Shown here: positions 10,266-21,429 of the stretch, one piece after another
Layout of the letters: every line of letters begins with the position of its first letter
Position numbering within the stretch: the stretch's first letter is position 1
Assembly: GCA_024635475.1 (NCBI GenBank)
Contig: JAGXIW010000001.1
Location: 62,001-126,000 of the forward strand
Length of the DNA: 64,000 nucleotides
Reading direction: 5' to 3'
From: a bacterium
Lineage (GTDB): Bacteria; Patescibacteriota; Gracilibacteria; BD1-5; UBA6164
Program-made: the position numbers and the translations under genes
The notes under the pieces: generated by a model
What the model saw: only the letters and a program-made list of their open reading frames with translations
What the model was told of the DNA's origin: nothing
Database searches by the model: none

Positions 10266-11093
10266 ATGTATTTACAGACAAAACAAGAGGTAATTTCTAA
10301 TAATGAGGTTCTAACTTTAAAAAAAGATTTTCTTGTTTTTACTTCAACTCAATATTGAGAAGATGAGATTTCAAATATAAGATTAGAGTTATTTTTTAAA
10401 ACACTTGATAGATTGTTATTATTGTGAATAAAAATTACAATTGCTGATTCTTCTACAAATCAAAACTTTATAAATAGATTAAAAGAATATGAAAATCTCT
10501 GAAATTGAAAAATATTTGTTTTATATTGATGTAATGAATCAATGTGAGAAAAAAGAAGAAGATGCTTAAAAGAATGAATTGAACATTTTAAAAATACAAA
10601 ATATTATATATGGACTGAACCTGAAAAATATGATTTATTTAGCAATACAAATATTTCAAAAATTATAAATCCTATTTTAAGATGAAAAGCTGATTTAGTT
10701 GTACCAAAAAGAAATAAAAAATGACAAATGCCTGAATTTTTTGATTGGATTGAACAAAGATGAATGAATAGAGCTAATAAACTTATAAAAAAAAATAATT
10801 ACAAATGAAAATCCAATGAAGAATTAGATTTATGGTTTTGACCAAAAATATTTAATAATAAATGGATAAATTACTATCTTGGGTATAATATAGATTGAAA
10901 TCAGATAGATCTTTGGGATCAACATATTATACCTACTATGCAAGCAGTAAAAGATCAAGTACTTAGAATAATGTCTGTACCAATAAATTATACTTACGAC
11001 CAAAAAGAAATTGAATTAGAAAGTAAACTATTAAAAGAAAAAAGACTGCAACAATATAAAAAAATTAAAAAATCAATAACTGATAATTTTTAA
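10266..11093 (+). CDS. Putative glycosyltransferase, GT-A-like
   Basis: This 275-residue protein lies in the CDP-sugar module, five bases after the SDR gene. I do not recognise a close family. It has a GT2-like layout: an N-terminal FLVFTSTQYG strand, KITIADSST, an LYGCNESMGEKRRRCLKEGIE helix region, then YYIWTEPEKYDL where a DxD motif would be expected, followed by ADLVVPKRN. A nucleotide-sugar transferase or an unusual processing enzyme is plausible. The absence of a clear DxD is notable. The C-terminus is a charged helix rich in Lys. Confidence is high that it is a gene and low for its activity. Confidence 0.6.
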
Positions 11094-11103
11094 CAATTAA
11101 ATT

Positions 11104-12147
11104 ATGAAAAATTTCTATAAAAATAAAACTGTACTTGTTACATGATCAACTTGATTTAAATGAAGTTGGTTATCTTTTTGGCTTCATAATTTATGAGCAA
11201 ATGTTATCTGATATTCTCTAAAAATAAATTCAGAACCAAATTTATATGATTCTATAAAATTAGACAATAAAATAACTCAAATAATTTGAGATATAGATGA
11301 TTTAAATAATTTAGATAAAGTTTGTATAAAATATAAACCAGAAATTATTTTTCATTTAGCTGCTCAACCTCTTGTAAGAGATAGTTATGATAATCCTGTT
11401 TATACTATGCAAACAAATGCTATGTGAACAGTAAATGTTCTTGAATTAATGAGAAATAATGAATATATAAAATGAGCTGTATTAATTACAACTGATAAAG
11501 TTTATCAAAATAATGAATGGTTATATCCATATAGAGAAACCGATAGGCTTTGATGATTTGATCCATATAGTAGTAGTAAAGCAATGGCAGAAATAGCAAT
11601 TGATTCATATAAAAAATCTTTTTTAGATAAATTATGAAAAAAAATAGCAGTAGTTAGAGCTTGAAATGTAATTGGATGATGAGATTGGTCAAAAGATAGA
11701 CTTATTCCAGATATAGTAAAAACTATAATGAATAATGAAGAATTAACTTTAAGAAATCCAAATGCAATAAGACCTTGGCAATATGTACTTGAAGCACTTT
11801 ATTGATATTTAATAATGTGAAAAAAAATATTAGAAAATGATAAATATTGTGAAGCTTACAATTTTTGACCTGATTTTAATGACACAATGAAAGTAGAAGA
11901 TTTAGTTAAAAAATCTATTAATATACTTTGAAAATGAAATTATAAAATTGAAATAAGTGATAAAAATCCTCATGAAGCATGAGTTTTACTTCTTGATAAT
12001 ACAAAAGCTAAATCTCTGCTTTGATGGAAACCAAAATACAATGTTAATGAAGCTTTAGATTTAACTTTGAATTGGTATAAAGATTTTTATGAATGAAAAG
12101 ATATGGAAGATATTTGTTTAAGAGAAATAAATAAATTTAATTTTTAA
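11104..12147 (+). CDS. rfbG: CDP-glucose 4,6-dehydratase
   Basis: RfbG (DdhB/AscB) converts CDP-glucose to CDP-4-keto-6-deoxyglucose. The 347-residue SDR has TGSTGFKGSWLS at the N-terminus, a subfamily-specific NAD loop. It continues with FHLAAQPLVRDSYDNP, TTDKVYQN (the DKVY motif replaces DEVY), DPYSSSKAMAE with the YxxxK pair, VRAGNVIGGGDW, and a C-terminal RPWQYVLE motif. These residues separate it clearly from RfbB. It is preceded by the putative glycosyltransferase and followed by rfbH. Confidence 0.95.
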
Positions 12148-12158
12148 AATAAATTATT

Positions 12159-13463
12159 ATGTTAAGTAACGATTTAATAAACAAAGTAAAAGAAAAAATA
12201 AAAACTCAAAATAAGGTTTTTATACCTTGAATATCATCAGTTCCTGTATCATGAAAAATTTTTGATGAAAAAGAACTTGAGTATATGATAGAATCAGTAT
12301 TAGATTGTCATTGGACAGAATGAAGATGGAATGAAATGTTTGAGAAAAAAATGTCTGAATTTTTATGAATTAAAAATGTAATCACTACAAATTCTTGAAG
12401 TAGTGCTAATTTGCTAGCTTTTGTTACATTAACTGCAAAAGAACTTTGAGATAGACAAATAAAACCATGAGATGAAGTTATAACTGTTGCTGCTTGATTC
12501 CCTACTACTATAAACCCTATAATTCAGAATTGATGCATTCCAGTCTTTGTTGATGTAGATTTAGAAACTTATGAAGTAAATATTGAAGAATTAAAAAAAG
12601 CATTATCGTCTAAAACAAAAGCAATAATGCTTGCTCATACTCTTTGAAATATGTTTAATATATGAGAAATTAAAAAAATATGTGAAGAAAATAATTTATG
12701 GCTTATAGAAGATACTTGTGATGCACTATGAGCAAAATATGATTGAAAATTTGCTTGAACTTTTTGAGATATTGCAACTTTATCATTTTATCCAGCTCAT
12801 CATATAACTATGTGAGAAGGTTGAGCATTACTTACGAACAATTCCTTACTTGCAAAAATAATTAGATCTTATAGGGATTGGTGAAGAGATTGCTGGTGTA
12901 AAACTGGTGAAGATAATAGTTGTAATAATAGATATAACTGGCAACTTGGAGAATTACCAAAATGATTTGATCATAAATATACTTATTCTAGAATTGGTTA
13001 TAATCTAAAAGTAACTGATATGCAAGCTTCATTAGGACTTGCTCAATTAGAAAAATTAGAATGATTTATAGAAAAAAGAAGAAAAAATTTTGATTATTTA
13101 AAAGCAGAGTTTATATCAAACTGACTTGATAAATATTTTATACTTCCTACTGAAACACCAAATAGTGAAGCAAGTTGGTTCGGTTTTGTATTATCATTAA
13201 GGCAATGATTAAATTTTTCAAGAGAAGATTTATTGCAATATTTAAACGAGAACAAAATATGAACTAGGTTACTTTTTGCTTGAAATTATTTGAAACAACC
13301 AGCATTTATAAACTATGTTAAAGATTTTAGAATAATTTGAGATTTAAAAAATACTGATTATATTATGAATAATACTTTTTGGATTTGAGTTTACCCTTGA
13401 CTTAATAAAGAAAAATTTGATTACATTATTTTAAAAATTAAAGAATTTATAAATGGAAAATAA
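12159..13463 (+). CDS. rfbH: CDP-4-keto-6-deoxyglucose-3-dehydrase (E1)
   Basis: RfbH (DdhC/AscC) is the PMP and [2Fe-2S] enzyme that removes the C3 hydroxyl to yield a 3,6-dideoxyhexose. The 434-residue protein has the aminotransferase fold with TNSGSSANLLA and [10 protein letters not shown]. The usual PLP lysine is replaced by His in [13 protein letters not shown], near residue 213, the hallmark of E1. Cysteines for the iron-sulfur cluster are visible in [15 protein letters not shown] partner reductase (DdhD/RfbI/AscD) is not in this window. Its 3' end overlaps the tyvelose epimerase gene by 11 bases. Confidence 0.95.
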
Positions 13464-14487
13464 TAAAAAAATTTTAATAACTTGATGATTATGATTTTTA
13501 TGATCTAATCTTGCTTTTGAATGATTTAAAAAATGATATGAAATCATTATTTTAGATAATTTTTTTAAAACTGAGTGAAATATAATAAACTACAAATGGC
13601 TCAAAAATGAAATAAAATTTATTTTTGAAAATAAAGATATCAGAAATCAAAATGATATAGAAAATATAATAAAAAAATATAAACCTTATGCTATATTTCA
13701 TGTAGCTTGACAAGTTGCAATGACAACTTCAATAGAAAATCCAAGACTTGACTTTGAAATAAATACTTTATGAACTTTTAATATACTAGAATCTGTTAGA
13801 AAATATTCTTCTGAAACAGTAATTTTTTATTCCTCAACAAATAAAGTTTATTGAGATTTTTCTCATTTAAAAATTAAAGATACTGAAACAAGATATGTTT
13901 ATCCAGATTATAAAAATTGATTTAAAGAAGATATATGATTAGAATTTCATTCTCCTTATGGATGTAGTAAATGAGCAGCAGATCAATATTTACTTGATTA
14001 TAATAGAATATTTTGAATAAAAACTGTTGTTTTTAGACACTCTTCGATGTATTGATGAAGACAATTTGCAACTTATGACCAATGATGGATTTGATGGTTT
14101 GTTGAACAAGCATTAAAAATTAAAAAATGAGAAATATCAAAAATTTCAATTCATTGAAATTGAAAACAAGTTAGAGATGTTTTATTTGCTGATGATATGA
14201 TGAATTTATATTATTCAACTCTAAATAATATAGAAAAATGTTCTTGAAATGTATTTAATATCTGAGGATGATTGAAAAATAGTTTATCACTTTTAGAATT
14301 ATTTAATTTTTTAGAAAAAGAATTAAATATAAAAATAAAAATAGATTTTAAAGATTGGAGAAAATCTGATCAAAAAGTTTTTATTGCAGATATTTGAAAA
14401 ATAAATAATTTTACATGATGGGAACCATTAGTTTCAAAAGAAGACTGATTAAAAAAAATGATTCAATGGATAGAAAATATAATCTAA
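13453..14487 (+). CDS. rfbE: CDP-paratose/tyvelose 2-epimerase
   Basis: This 344-residue SDR matches the CDP-tyvelose 2-epimerase (Tyv/RfbE) pattern: GGLGFLGSNLA at the N-terminus, FHVAGQVAMTTS, STNKVYGD, a stretch RYVYPDYKNGFKE, then HSPYGCSKGAADQY with YxxxK and [20 protein letters not shown]. The last motif and the NKVYGD loop are characteristic of this enzyme. It interconverts CDP-paratose and CDP-tyvelose at C2 using bound NAD+. It starts inside the end of rfbH, so the two are coupled. Together with rfbF/G/H and the SDR at 9403 it points to a tyvelose-containing surface glycan. Confidence 0.9.
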
Positions 14488-14512
14488 TTTTAATATTTAA
14501 AATTTATAAATT

Positions 14513-15478
14513 ATGAATAAAAAATATTTGTTATCTATTTGCATTCCAACTTATAATAGAGATAAATATATAGTAAATTTAATTGAAAACATATTAAAAC
14601 AATCATGATTTAATAATGAAGAAATAGAAATTTGCATAACTGATAATGCTAGTACAGACAATACAGAAAATTTAATAAAAGATTATCAAAAAAAAATTAA
14701 TAATATATCTTATTATAAAAATAGTGAGAATTTATGAATGACTGCAAATTTTTTAAAAGCTATAGAAAACTGAAATTGAGAATACTGTTGGATATTTTGA
14801 AGTGATGACATTATGACAAAAGATGCTTTGTCTGAAACATTAGAAAATATAAAAAAATATAAACCTTGATTAATACTATCTGATAGATTTGTTTTTTCAG
14901 AAGAAAAAGAAATAGAAAAATTAAATATTGATACAAATAAAAAAAATATTGTATTAGATTGAGTAATTGATTTTTTTAATTTTATATGAAATGATAACAA
15001 AATAAATTGAGCCATGAATTGAAATTTTTTTACTTTTATCTCAATTTTTTGTATAAAAAAGGATTTATATATTGAAAATAAAGAAAAATTTTTGAAAAAA
15101 TATACAAAATATAATAAGTTAAATTATAACTATTTTAATTTTGCATTAATAGTTTTTTTTTGAAATTATAATAATAAAATAATTATAATAAAAAAGAAAT
15201 TTTTAGTTTTAGCTAGATGATGAAATCATTGATGGTCTTTTAAGTCATTAGAAATTTTTAACGATATGTATTATATGGTAAATATCTTTAAAAAAGAAAA
15301 TAATATATCTTTTAAATGTAATGTTTTTTTTAATCACATGTTATTATGATGGTTCTTACCTTCTGTAATGTGAATTATAAAACATAATAATATACTAAAA
15401 CATTTATATCCTATTTTAATGTTTATATATAACCCTTTATCAAAAATAGTAAACAAGATATTTAAATTATTTAGTTAA
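14513..15478 (+). CDS. Family 2 glycosyltransferase
   Basis: This 321-residue GT2 (GT-A fold) has SICIPTYNRDKYI at the N-terminus, CITDNASTDNT, then ENLGMTANFLKAIENGNGEY and WIFGSDDI, where SDD is the metal-binding DxD-type motif. The C-terminal part carries several hydrophobic helices and may sit on the membrane. The overall shape resembles dideoxyhexosyl (abequosyl) transferases of the RfbV group. Because it directly follows the tyvelose epimerase, transfer of a dideoxyhexose is a reasonable guess but is not shown by sequence alone. Confidence 0.85.
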
Positions 15479-15498
15479 TAAAAATTAAAATTTATTTC

Positions 15499-16605
15499 AT
15501 GAAAAATATTAAAATAATTGCACATTATTTACCACAATTTTATGATGTATCAGAAAATAATTACTGGTGGTGAGAATGATTTACTGAATGGACAAATGTA
15601 AAAAAAGCAACCCCTCTTTTTAATTGACATAATCAACCTAGAGTTCCTTTAGATAACAATTATTATACAACTCTTGATTTTAAAACTCGTAAACAACAAG
15701 CAGAAATAGCAAAGAAATATTGAATAGATTGATTTTGTTATTACCACTATTGGTTTAAATGATGAAAATTGTTACTAGAAAAACCTGCTGAATTATTATT
15801 AAAAGATTGAGAACCAAATATTCCATTTTGTTTTTCTTGGTGAAACGGTAATTGGGCTCGTACTTGGGAATGACAACCAGAAGAAATTTTGATGAAACAA
15901 GAATATTGAGATGAAGAAGATTGGGAAAAACATTTTAATTATTTATTACCTTTTTTTCAATCTCCATTATATATTCGCAAAAATAATAAACCTATTTTTT
16001 TGATTCATTACTCTAAAGATATGAAAAATATAATAGAAAAAATGATTAATAAATGGAATGAATTAGCAAAAAATAATTGAATTGAATGAATCTATATTGT
16101 GGAAACTATTACATCTGCACAAGATAGACCTTATGCAAATAATAGTAATGCTATATTGGAATTTGAACCATTGCACTCAATAAAGAATAAGTTTAATATT
16201 TACTTAATTCCAAATATAATAAAACATATTATAAATAGAATTTATAAAAAACATTTTCATAAATGATTATTTTTAAATAAAATTTCTTATGAAAATGTTT
16301 GGAAAATAATTACTAATAAAAAATCTGAAAATAATCAAAACTACAAAAATAAAGATATAATTTATTGATGATTTGTTTGATGGGATAATTCTCCTAGAAA
16401 ATGAAAAGATAGTCTTATAATGAACAATTGTTCTCCTAAAATATTTTGAAAATATTTCAATATTCATTATAAAAATGCTATAGAAAAAAAAATTGACTTT
16501 ATATTTTTAAATGCATGGAATGAATGGGCAGAATGAGCTTATTTAGAACCAGATGAAAAAAATCAATTTTGATATTTAGAAGCTATTAAATCAATAAAAA
16601 AATAA
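15499..16605 (+). CDS. WbsX-like glycan-processing protein (GH99-like)
   Basis: This 368-residue protein has the features of the WbsX family found in O-antigen and capsule loci, a GH99-related TIM barrel: IAHYLPQFYDVSENNYWWG, a GFTEWTNVKKATPLF motif, QPRVPLD, YGIDGFCYYHYWF, an FSWGNGNWARTW stretch and the terminal NAWNEWAEGAYLEPD. It is often annotated as a glycosyltransferase, though the barrel resembles endomannosidases, so a hydrolase or transglycosylase role is possible. It lies between two GT2 genes and has the normal length for the family. Confidence 0.88.
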
Positions 16606-16607
16606 AT

Positions 16608-17579
16608 ATGCCGAAAATCTCAATAATAACAACAACATATAAACACAAAGATTTTATAAAATACACTATAGAATCAATTTTATCCCAAACTTTTAGAGAT
16701 TGGGAACTTTTGATTTGAGATGATTCTCCTGATGACTTGACTTGGAATATTATAGAAAATTATGTAAAAAAATACCCTGATAAAATAAAAGCCTGGCATC
16801 ATTTTCCAAATAAATGAATAGTTGATAATATGAATTTTTTACTTGAAAAAGTAAGTAGTGAAAGTAAATATATTGCTTTTTTAGAATGAGATGATATGTT
16901 TACTCCTGATAATTTAGAAGAAAAAGTTGAGATTTTTAATAAATATCCTGATATAAAACTTATTTATAGTGATTTAAGTTTCATAAATGCTAAAAATGAA
17001 ATTATTTTAGAAAGTTTTTTTAAACAAAGAAATATTAAAAATTATCAAAATAAAATTATAGATAAAAATAGTTTTATTTTGTCTCCTGCTTGACCAATTG
17101 CTTCTTGGAGTACTTCAATGATAGAAAAAGATACTTTAAATAAATATAAAATAATTAGCTTAGAACCTGAAAATAAAAAATATTCAGTTTCTGATTATGA
17201 TTTATATTTTAAAGTAGCTACTGAAAATAAAGTTTATTGAATAAATAAAACCCTAACTTTATACAGAAGACATTTTTGAAATTTATCTTGATCAAATTGA
17301 TGAACAAGTGATGATTTAGATAAATTAATAGATTATTATTATCATAATAGTCTTATTACTTCAAAAATTTATAAAAATAAAAAATCTTGGACTAAAATAG
17401 TTTCCGCAATTTTTGATTTAGAAATATGAAATAAAAAATTTGCACTAAAAAATTTAAAAAATTCTCTAAAATACAATTTTCTTTCTTTCCCTACATATAA
17501 ACTAGCAATTATATTTTTTTTAATAATGCCAAATTTTTTTAATAAGATTATTCTTAGAAAACTAATAAAGAGATGATAA
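16608..17579 (+). CDS. Family 2 glycosyltransferase
   Basis: This 323-residue GT2 has SIITTTYKHKDFI at its start, SQTFRDWELLIGDDSPDD, HFPNKGIVDNMNFLL and FLEGDDMFTPD, whose EGDD is the DxD-type metal site. A YSDLSF segment follows. The C-terminal portion beyond residue 220 is helical and Lys-rich. The gene starts two bases after the WbsX-like gene and is the last rightward gene of the polysaccharide locus. A terminator hairpin overlaps its stop codon. The sugar and acceptor cannot be predicted. Confidence 0.88.
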
Positions 17580-17593
17580 ATCATCTCTTTATT
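17564..17593. terminator. Bidirectional intrinsic terminator
   Basis: Inverted arms AATAAAGAGATGA and TCATCTCTTTATT flank a four-base loop, with A and T tracts outside. The hairpin overlaps the stops of the convergent glycosyltransferase genes at 17579 and 17589, so it can end transcription in both directions. Confidence 0.85.
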
Positions 17594-18428
17594 TTAATAT
17601 AAAATTTCCCTCATATTCACTTCACTCAAAATCTCTAAATCATCATCAAACTATATTATAAGGCAATCTATCAAACCATTTAAAAAATTTAGGAAACATT
17701 TTTGCAACTCAAAGCCTAATTATTAAATATCTTTTTATTTCATATCCCAAAGCTAAAAATGCATATAAAGTAATTCCATGAACTTTAAATAATCTTTTTA
17801 TATTTTTAAAATTTGGTTGAAACCAAGTATAAGTTAGATTATTAAAATTATCTTTTATAAGATGAAAAGTTAGAGGTTCTTTTATATTATAAATCAAATC
17901 TTGTCATTTACATAATTCATACTTTTGAAAATATGCATCTGCAAAATATAATATACTATCATCATACTTATAATCCCCTTTTCTAAACATAAGCGATGAA
18001 TGAATTGTGTAATTGTTTTTTTCTTTTAAATAATACAAAAAATACTTTTTATCCGATTCATAATACATCACAGTTTCAGTTCCAGATCAAACAAATTCTT
18101 TATTTTTTTCTAAAAAATCAACTTGTATTTCAAGTTTATTTTTTGCCCATAAATCATCATGATCAAGTATTGCTATATAATCTCACTCGGCTTTTTCTAG
18201 CAAATAATTAAGTCCTACATAAGGTCAATGATTAATTTTTGATTCAAATAATTTAATTCTTTTGTCGCTAAAAGATTTTATATTTTTTACTGTATCATCT
18301 TTGGAATCATTATCCAATATAAGTAATTCAAAATCATCATAACTCTGATTTAAAACAGATTTAATAGTATCAAATATATATTTTCAGGAATTATAAGAAC
18401 ATATTAAAACTGATATTTTTTTATTCAT
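17589..18428 (-). CDS. Family 2 glycosyltransferase
   Basis: This 279-residue GT2 is encoded on the opposite strand to the polysaccharide locus. It begins KISVLICSYNSGKYI and has ILDNDSKDDTV, NHGPYVGLNYLLEKAEGDY and AILDHDDLWAK, where DHDD is the metal-binding motif. The C-terminal region, with FRKGDYKYDD and YFADAYFQKYEL, is typical of GT2 enzymes of surface glycan loci. It converges on the upstream cluster with a shared terminator and is followed upstream by the PMM-like gene in the same direction, 101 bases away. Confidence 0.88.
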
Positions 18429-18529
18429 TTTTTACTTATTATAAAACCTCCAACTATTTTATAAACTTATTTTAATTTCCAATCCATGTTCAATCAATCG
18501 TGTTATAATCATTTTACCAAAAACTTAAA

Positions 18530-19273
18530 TTATTTCACCATCTCTCTTATAAAATCCTTAGTATCATCTAAACTAAAAACTTTTTTTGTTGTAATTCATA
18601 ATTTATTCAATGGTGAATAATCATTTCAATCTGGAAAAATTCTATCTCAAACAAAAATTATTTCATTTTCATTTAATCATGTTATTTCCATAAGTTTTTC
18701 AATTCAATATGCTTTATCAACTCATTCTCTAGTGATATCAATAGAAGTATTTCAAGCTACAAATATATCAAATCCTTCTAAATCTGTTTTTATATAATTA
18801 ACGATTTTTTTTCTTTTTGAAAAATCTGGATCATAAGCAGATTTTAATTCTCTAGGTGCTTGCTGTCACAATGTAGCATATGTAATTTGTGTTTTTCTAT
18901 CTTCAACTAACTCTCAATATGTTTTTTCTGGTTTTAATCATAATTTCTCAATTGCATTTTCTAATACATTTATAATATGTTTTCTTTCACTTTCAGTAAA
19001 ATCTAAACTATATAAACATTGCCAGTCAGAATCATTATAAGTATACATTTTTGTTCAATTCGTCGGACAAATATATAGATTTTTTAATAATTTTTCATCA
19101 TCTCAGAGAAATTGTAAGATCTGAATTTGAAATTGTATATAATCTCATCCTGAGATAATTCAAACTTTGTATTTTTTAAGTAATTCTTTAAATAATATAA
19201 CCATATCAGGTTCCATTTCTCACCTACTTGGAGTAAGTGTACCATCCATATCAAATACAAGCATTTTAAACAT
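18530..19273 (-). CDS. HAD-IIB family phosphomannomutase-like enzyme
   Basis: This 247-residue HAD-superfamily protein resembles eukaryotic-type phosphomannomutases. HAD motif I, LVFDMDGTLTPS, is near residues 5-16; the first Asp is the nucleophile. IISGGDYIQ follows as motif II, then a cap domain, and FVGDRIFPDGNDYSP provides the C-terminal acidic motif. It would interconvert mannose 6- and 1-phosphate, or act as a sugar phosphatase of the same subfamily. It lies at the edge of the polysaccharide locus, which fits sugar-phosphate supply. An internal ATG at codon 4 is an alternative start. Confidence 0.78.
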
Positions 19274-19390
19274 AAAAATAGTAGTTAGAATATAGAATAC
19301 AGAATATAGGAATATTATACTCTGCTTATAATTGTAGTAAGCATTTTAATTATTTCAGAATTTAATCAGTATAAAATTAGTTAAATCATG

Positions 19391-19433
19391 TTTAAGGGAT
19401 TCTTCATTTCATTCAGAATGACATCTTTCTTCT
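19391..19433. repeat. Half copy of the long palindromic repeat
   Basis: Only the right half is present (TTTAAGGGATTCTTC to CAGAATGACA), in the 170-base gap between secF and the PMM-like gene. The left half is missing, so it cannot form the full hairpin. The gap holds no gene. Confidence 0.8.
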
Positions 19434-19443
19434 GCATTCTTAT

Positions 19444-20457
19444 TTATACCACCATTTTATCTTCTATAGTTCTTTCTTTTTTCTCATAAAGTTCCAATTT
19501 TATATCTTTATTGAAATCGTAAAGCATAGGTGCAGCTACAAATATAGAACTATAAGTTCAAATCAAAGTACCATAAATCATAGTAAGTACAAATCATTTA
19601 ATTGCTTCAGGTCAAAATATAAGTATAGCAACTAGTACCATAATAACTGTTAAACTTGTGTATATACTTCTTGCTAAAGTCTCACTGATAGACATATTAA
19701 TTATATCTTTAAAATCTTTTTTATCTTTTTTTGTGTGAAGTTTTAAATTAGATCTAATTCTATCAAAAACAACTATTGTATCATTGATACTGTATCATAG
19801 GATTGTAAGTAAAGCAGTTACAAAAAATGTATCAATTTTAAAATCTGGTAAGAAATTTGATGTAAATACATAGAATCAAACAGCTACCAAAACATCATGG
19901 AATAATGTTATTATTACAATAGAAGAAAAAGATAATATAATTCCCCATCAATTTAGTATTCAAGAAAAAGCCCAAGCTAAATATAAAGCTATTCAAATAA
20001 CTGTTATAAATAGAGTAAAAATCGCTGTATTTTTGATATAATCTCAAAAACTTTTTCATATATTGATATATTGAGTTTCAGAAACTGTAGAATCAATTTC
20101 TATAAGAGACTTCAAAGCTTTATTTTTAAAATCAGTTTTTAAAGCATCTAATTCTACTTCACCAATAGATGAATCAAATCAAGCAATAATTGCAATTTTG
20201 TTTTCTCAAGTTATCTTGTATACATCAACTGAATTAATTACTTCTTTTCAGTCTTTTAAAATTGTTTTTTTTGTATTTGATACTATTTCTCTAGCTTTAT
20301 TGACTTCAAGATTTGTATAAGTATATTCTGTTTGAGTTCATCCAGTCATATCGATTCACAAATTCAATTTAAAAACCATTAGAAACAATAAGGCTAAAAT
20401 TGTCAAAAATCAAGAGATAGAGTAATATAGTTTTCTATTTTTTATAACATTTAACAT
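19444..20457 (-). CDS. secF: Protein translocase subunit SecF
   Basis: SecF assists Sec-dependent protein export, using the proton motive force. The 337-residue protein has one N-terminal transmembrane helix after the basic KNRKLYYS segment, the GIDMTGGTQ motif that opens the extracytoplasmic domain, a large soluble domain to about residue 150, and then a block of five helices containing LTILGYSINDTIVVFDRIR, the signature of the SecD/F family. The secD partner is not adjacent, which is unusual because the two genes are normally paired. UGA encodes most of the glycines. Confidence 0.93.
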
Positions 20458-20692
20458 ATAAAATAATTAATAATTAATAATTAATATTGAACAACTAAAG
20501 TGAAAAACACACTTTTGTATTCAAGATTTTATTAAATATACAAAAAAAAATAAAAAAATCAAAATAAACTTGTAAAATCTAGTATAGAATGTAGAATAAA
20601 GAACAGTTAAGAAAAAGATAAAAGAAAAAATTATATCCTTTAACTTACATATTTTGCATAAAAAAATATTTGCCAAAATCATAGATTACTTG

Positions 20693-21427
20693 ATGAAATT
20701 CATAATTTTTTTGACTATTGCATTATGAATTATATCTATTGTAAAGCCAGAATTAGCCAAAGAACTAATTGCCTGGATAGAAAAAATCGTAAATACTTTA
20801 TGATATTGGAATTATATAATAGTATTTTTAAGCTGACTCATTGAATCATTTCCAATTCTCGGAGTTGTTGTTCCTGGACAAAATATACTACTTATTGTAT
20901 GATGATTTTTTGCAAAAATAAGTCAAGCAAACTTAATTTATGTTATAGTAATTGCATCTGTTTGAGCTATTATAAGTAATTATCTAGGTTATTTTCTATG
21001 AAAATATTATTGAGACAGCTTTTTTAAAAAATACTGAAATTGGTTTGGGATATGACTTACAGAAGTAAAATATCTAAAAAAATGAATAAAAAAATGGGGA
21101 CCTTTAGGGATAACTTTTTGAAAATTCCACAATCTAACAAGAGCATTTTTGCCATTTATCGCTTGAAGTATGTGAATGAGTAATAAATCGTTTTTTCTTT
21201 ACAATATAATTTGATCAATTATTCGGGCTACAACTATTGTAATATTATGAGTTGTGTTTGCTTCTTACTATGAGATTATTATAGATTATATGATGTACAT
21301 AATGTTGATAGTAACATTGATAATAGCATTTTACATATATAAATTTAAAAAAACTGAATTTCTAGAATATGTTAAAGAAAAAAATGAAGAATTGGAAGAA
21401 CAGTTTGGTGATAAAAAAAATAATTAA
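20693..21427 (+). CDS. DedA family membrane protein
   Basis: This 244-residue integral membrane protein belongs to the DedA/VTT family, whose members are proposed lipid flippases or scramblases. Visible features are ESFPILGVVVPGQNILL near residue 50, an ISNYLGYFLGKYYGDSF segment, and a GKFHNLTRAFLPFIAGSMGM segment matching the family's [F/Y]xRxxRxxxPxxAG motif, with the Arg retained. The C-terminus is a charged, probably cytoplasmic, coiled tail. It stands alone between divergent secF and the convergent GGDEF gene. Confidence 0.9.
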
Positions 21428-21429
21428 TT

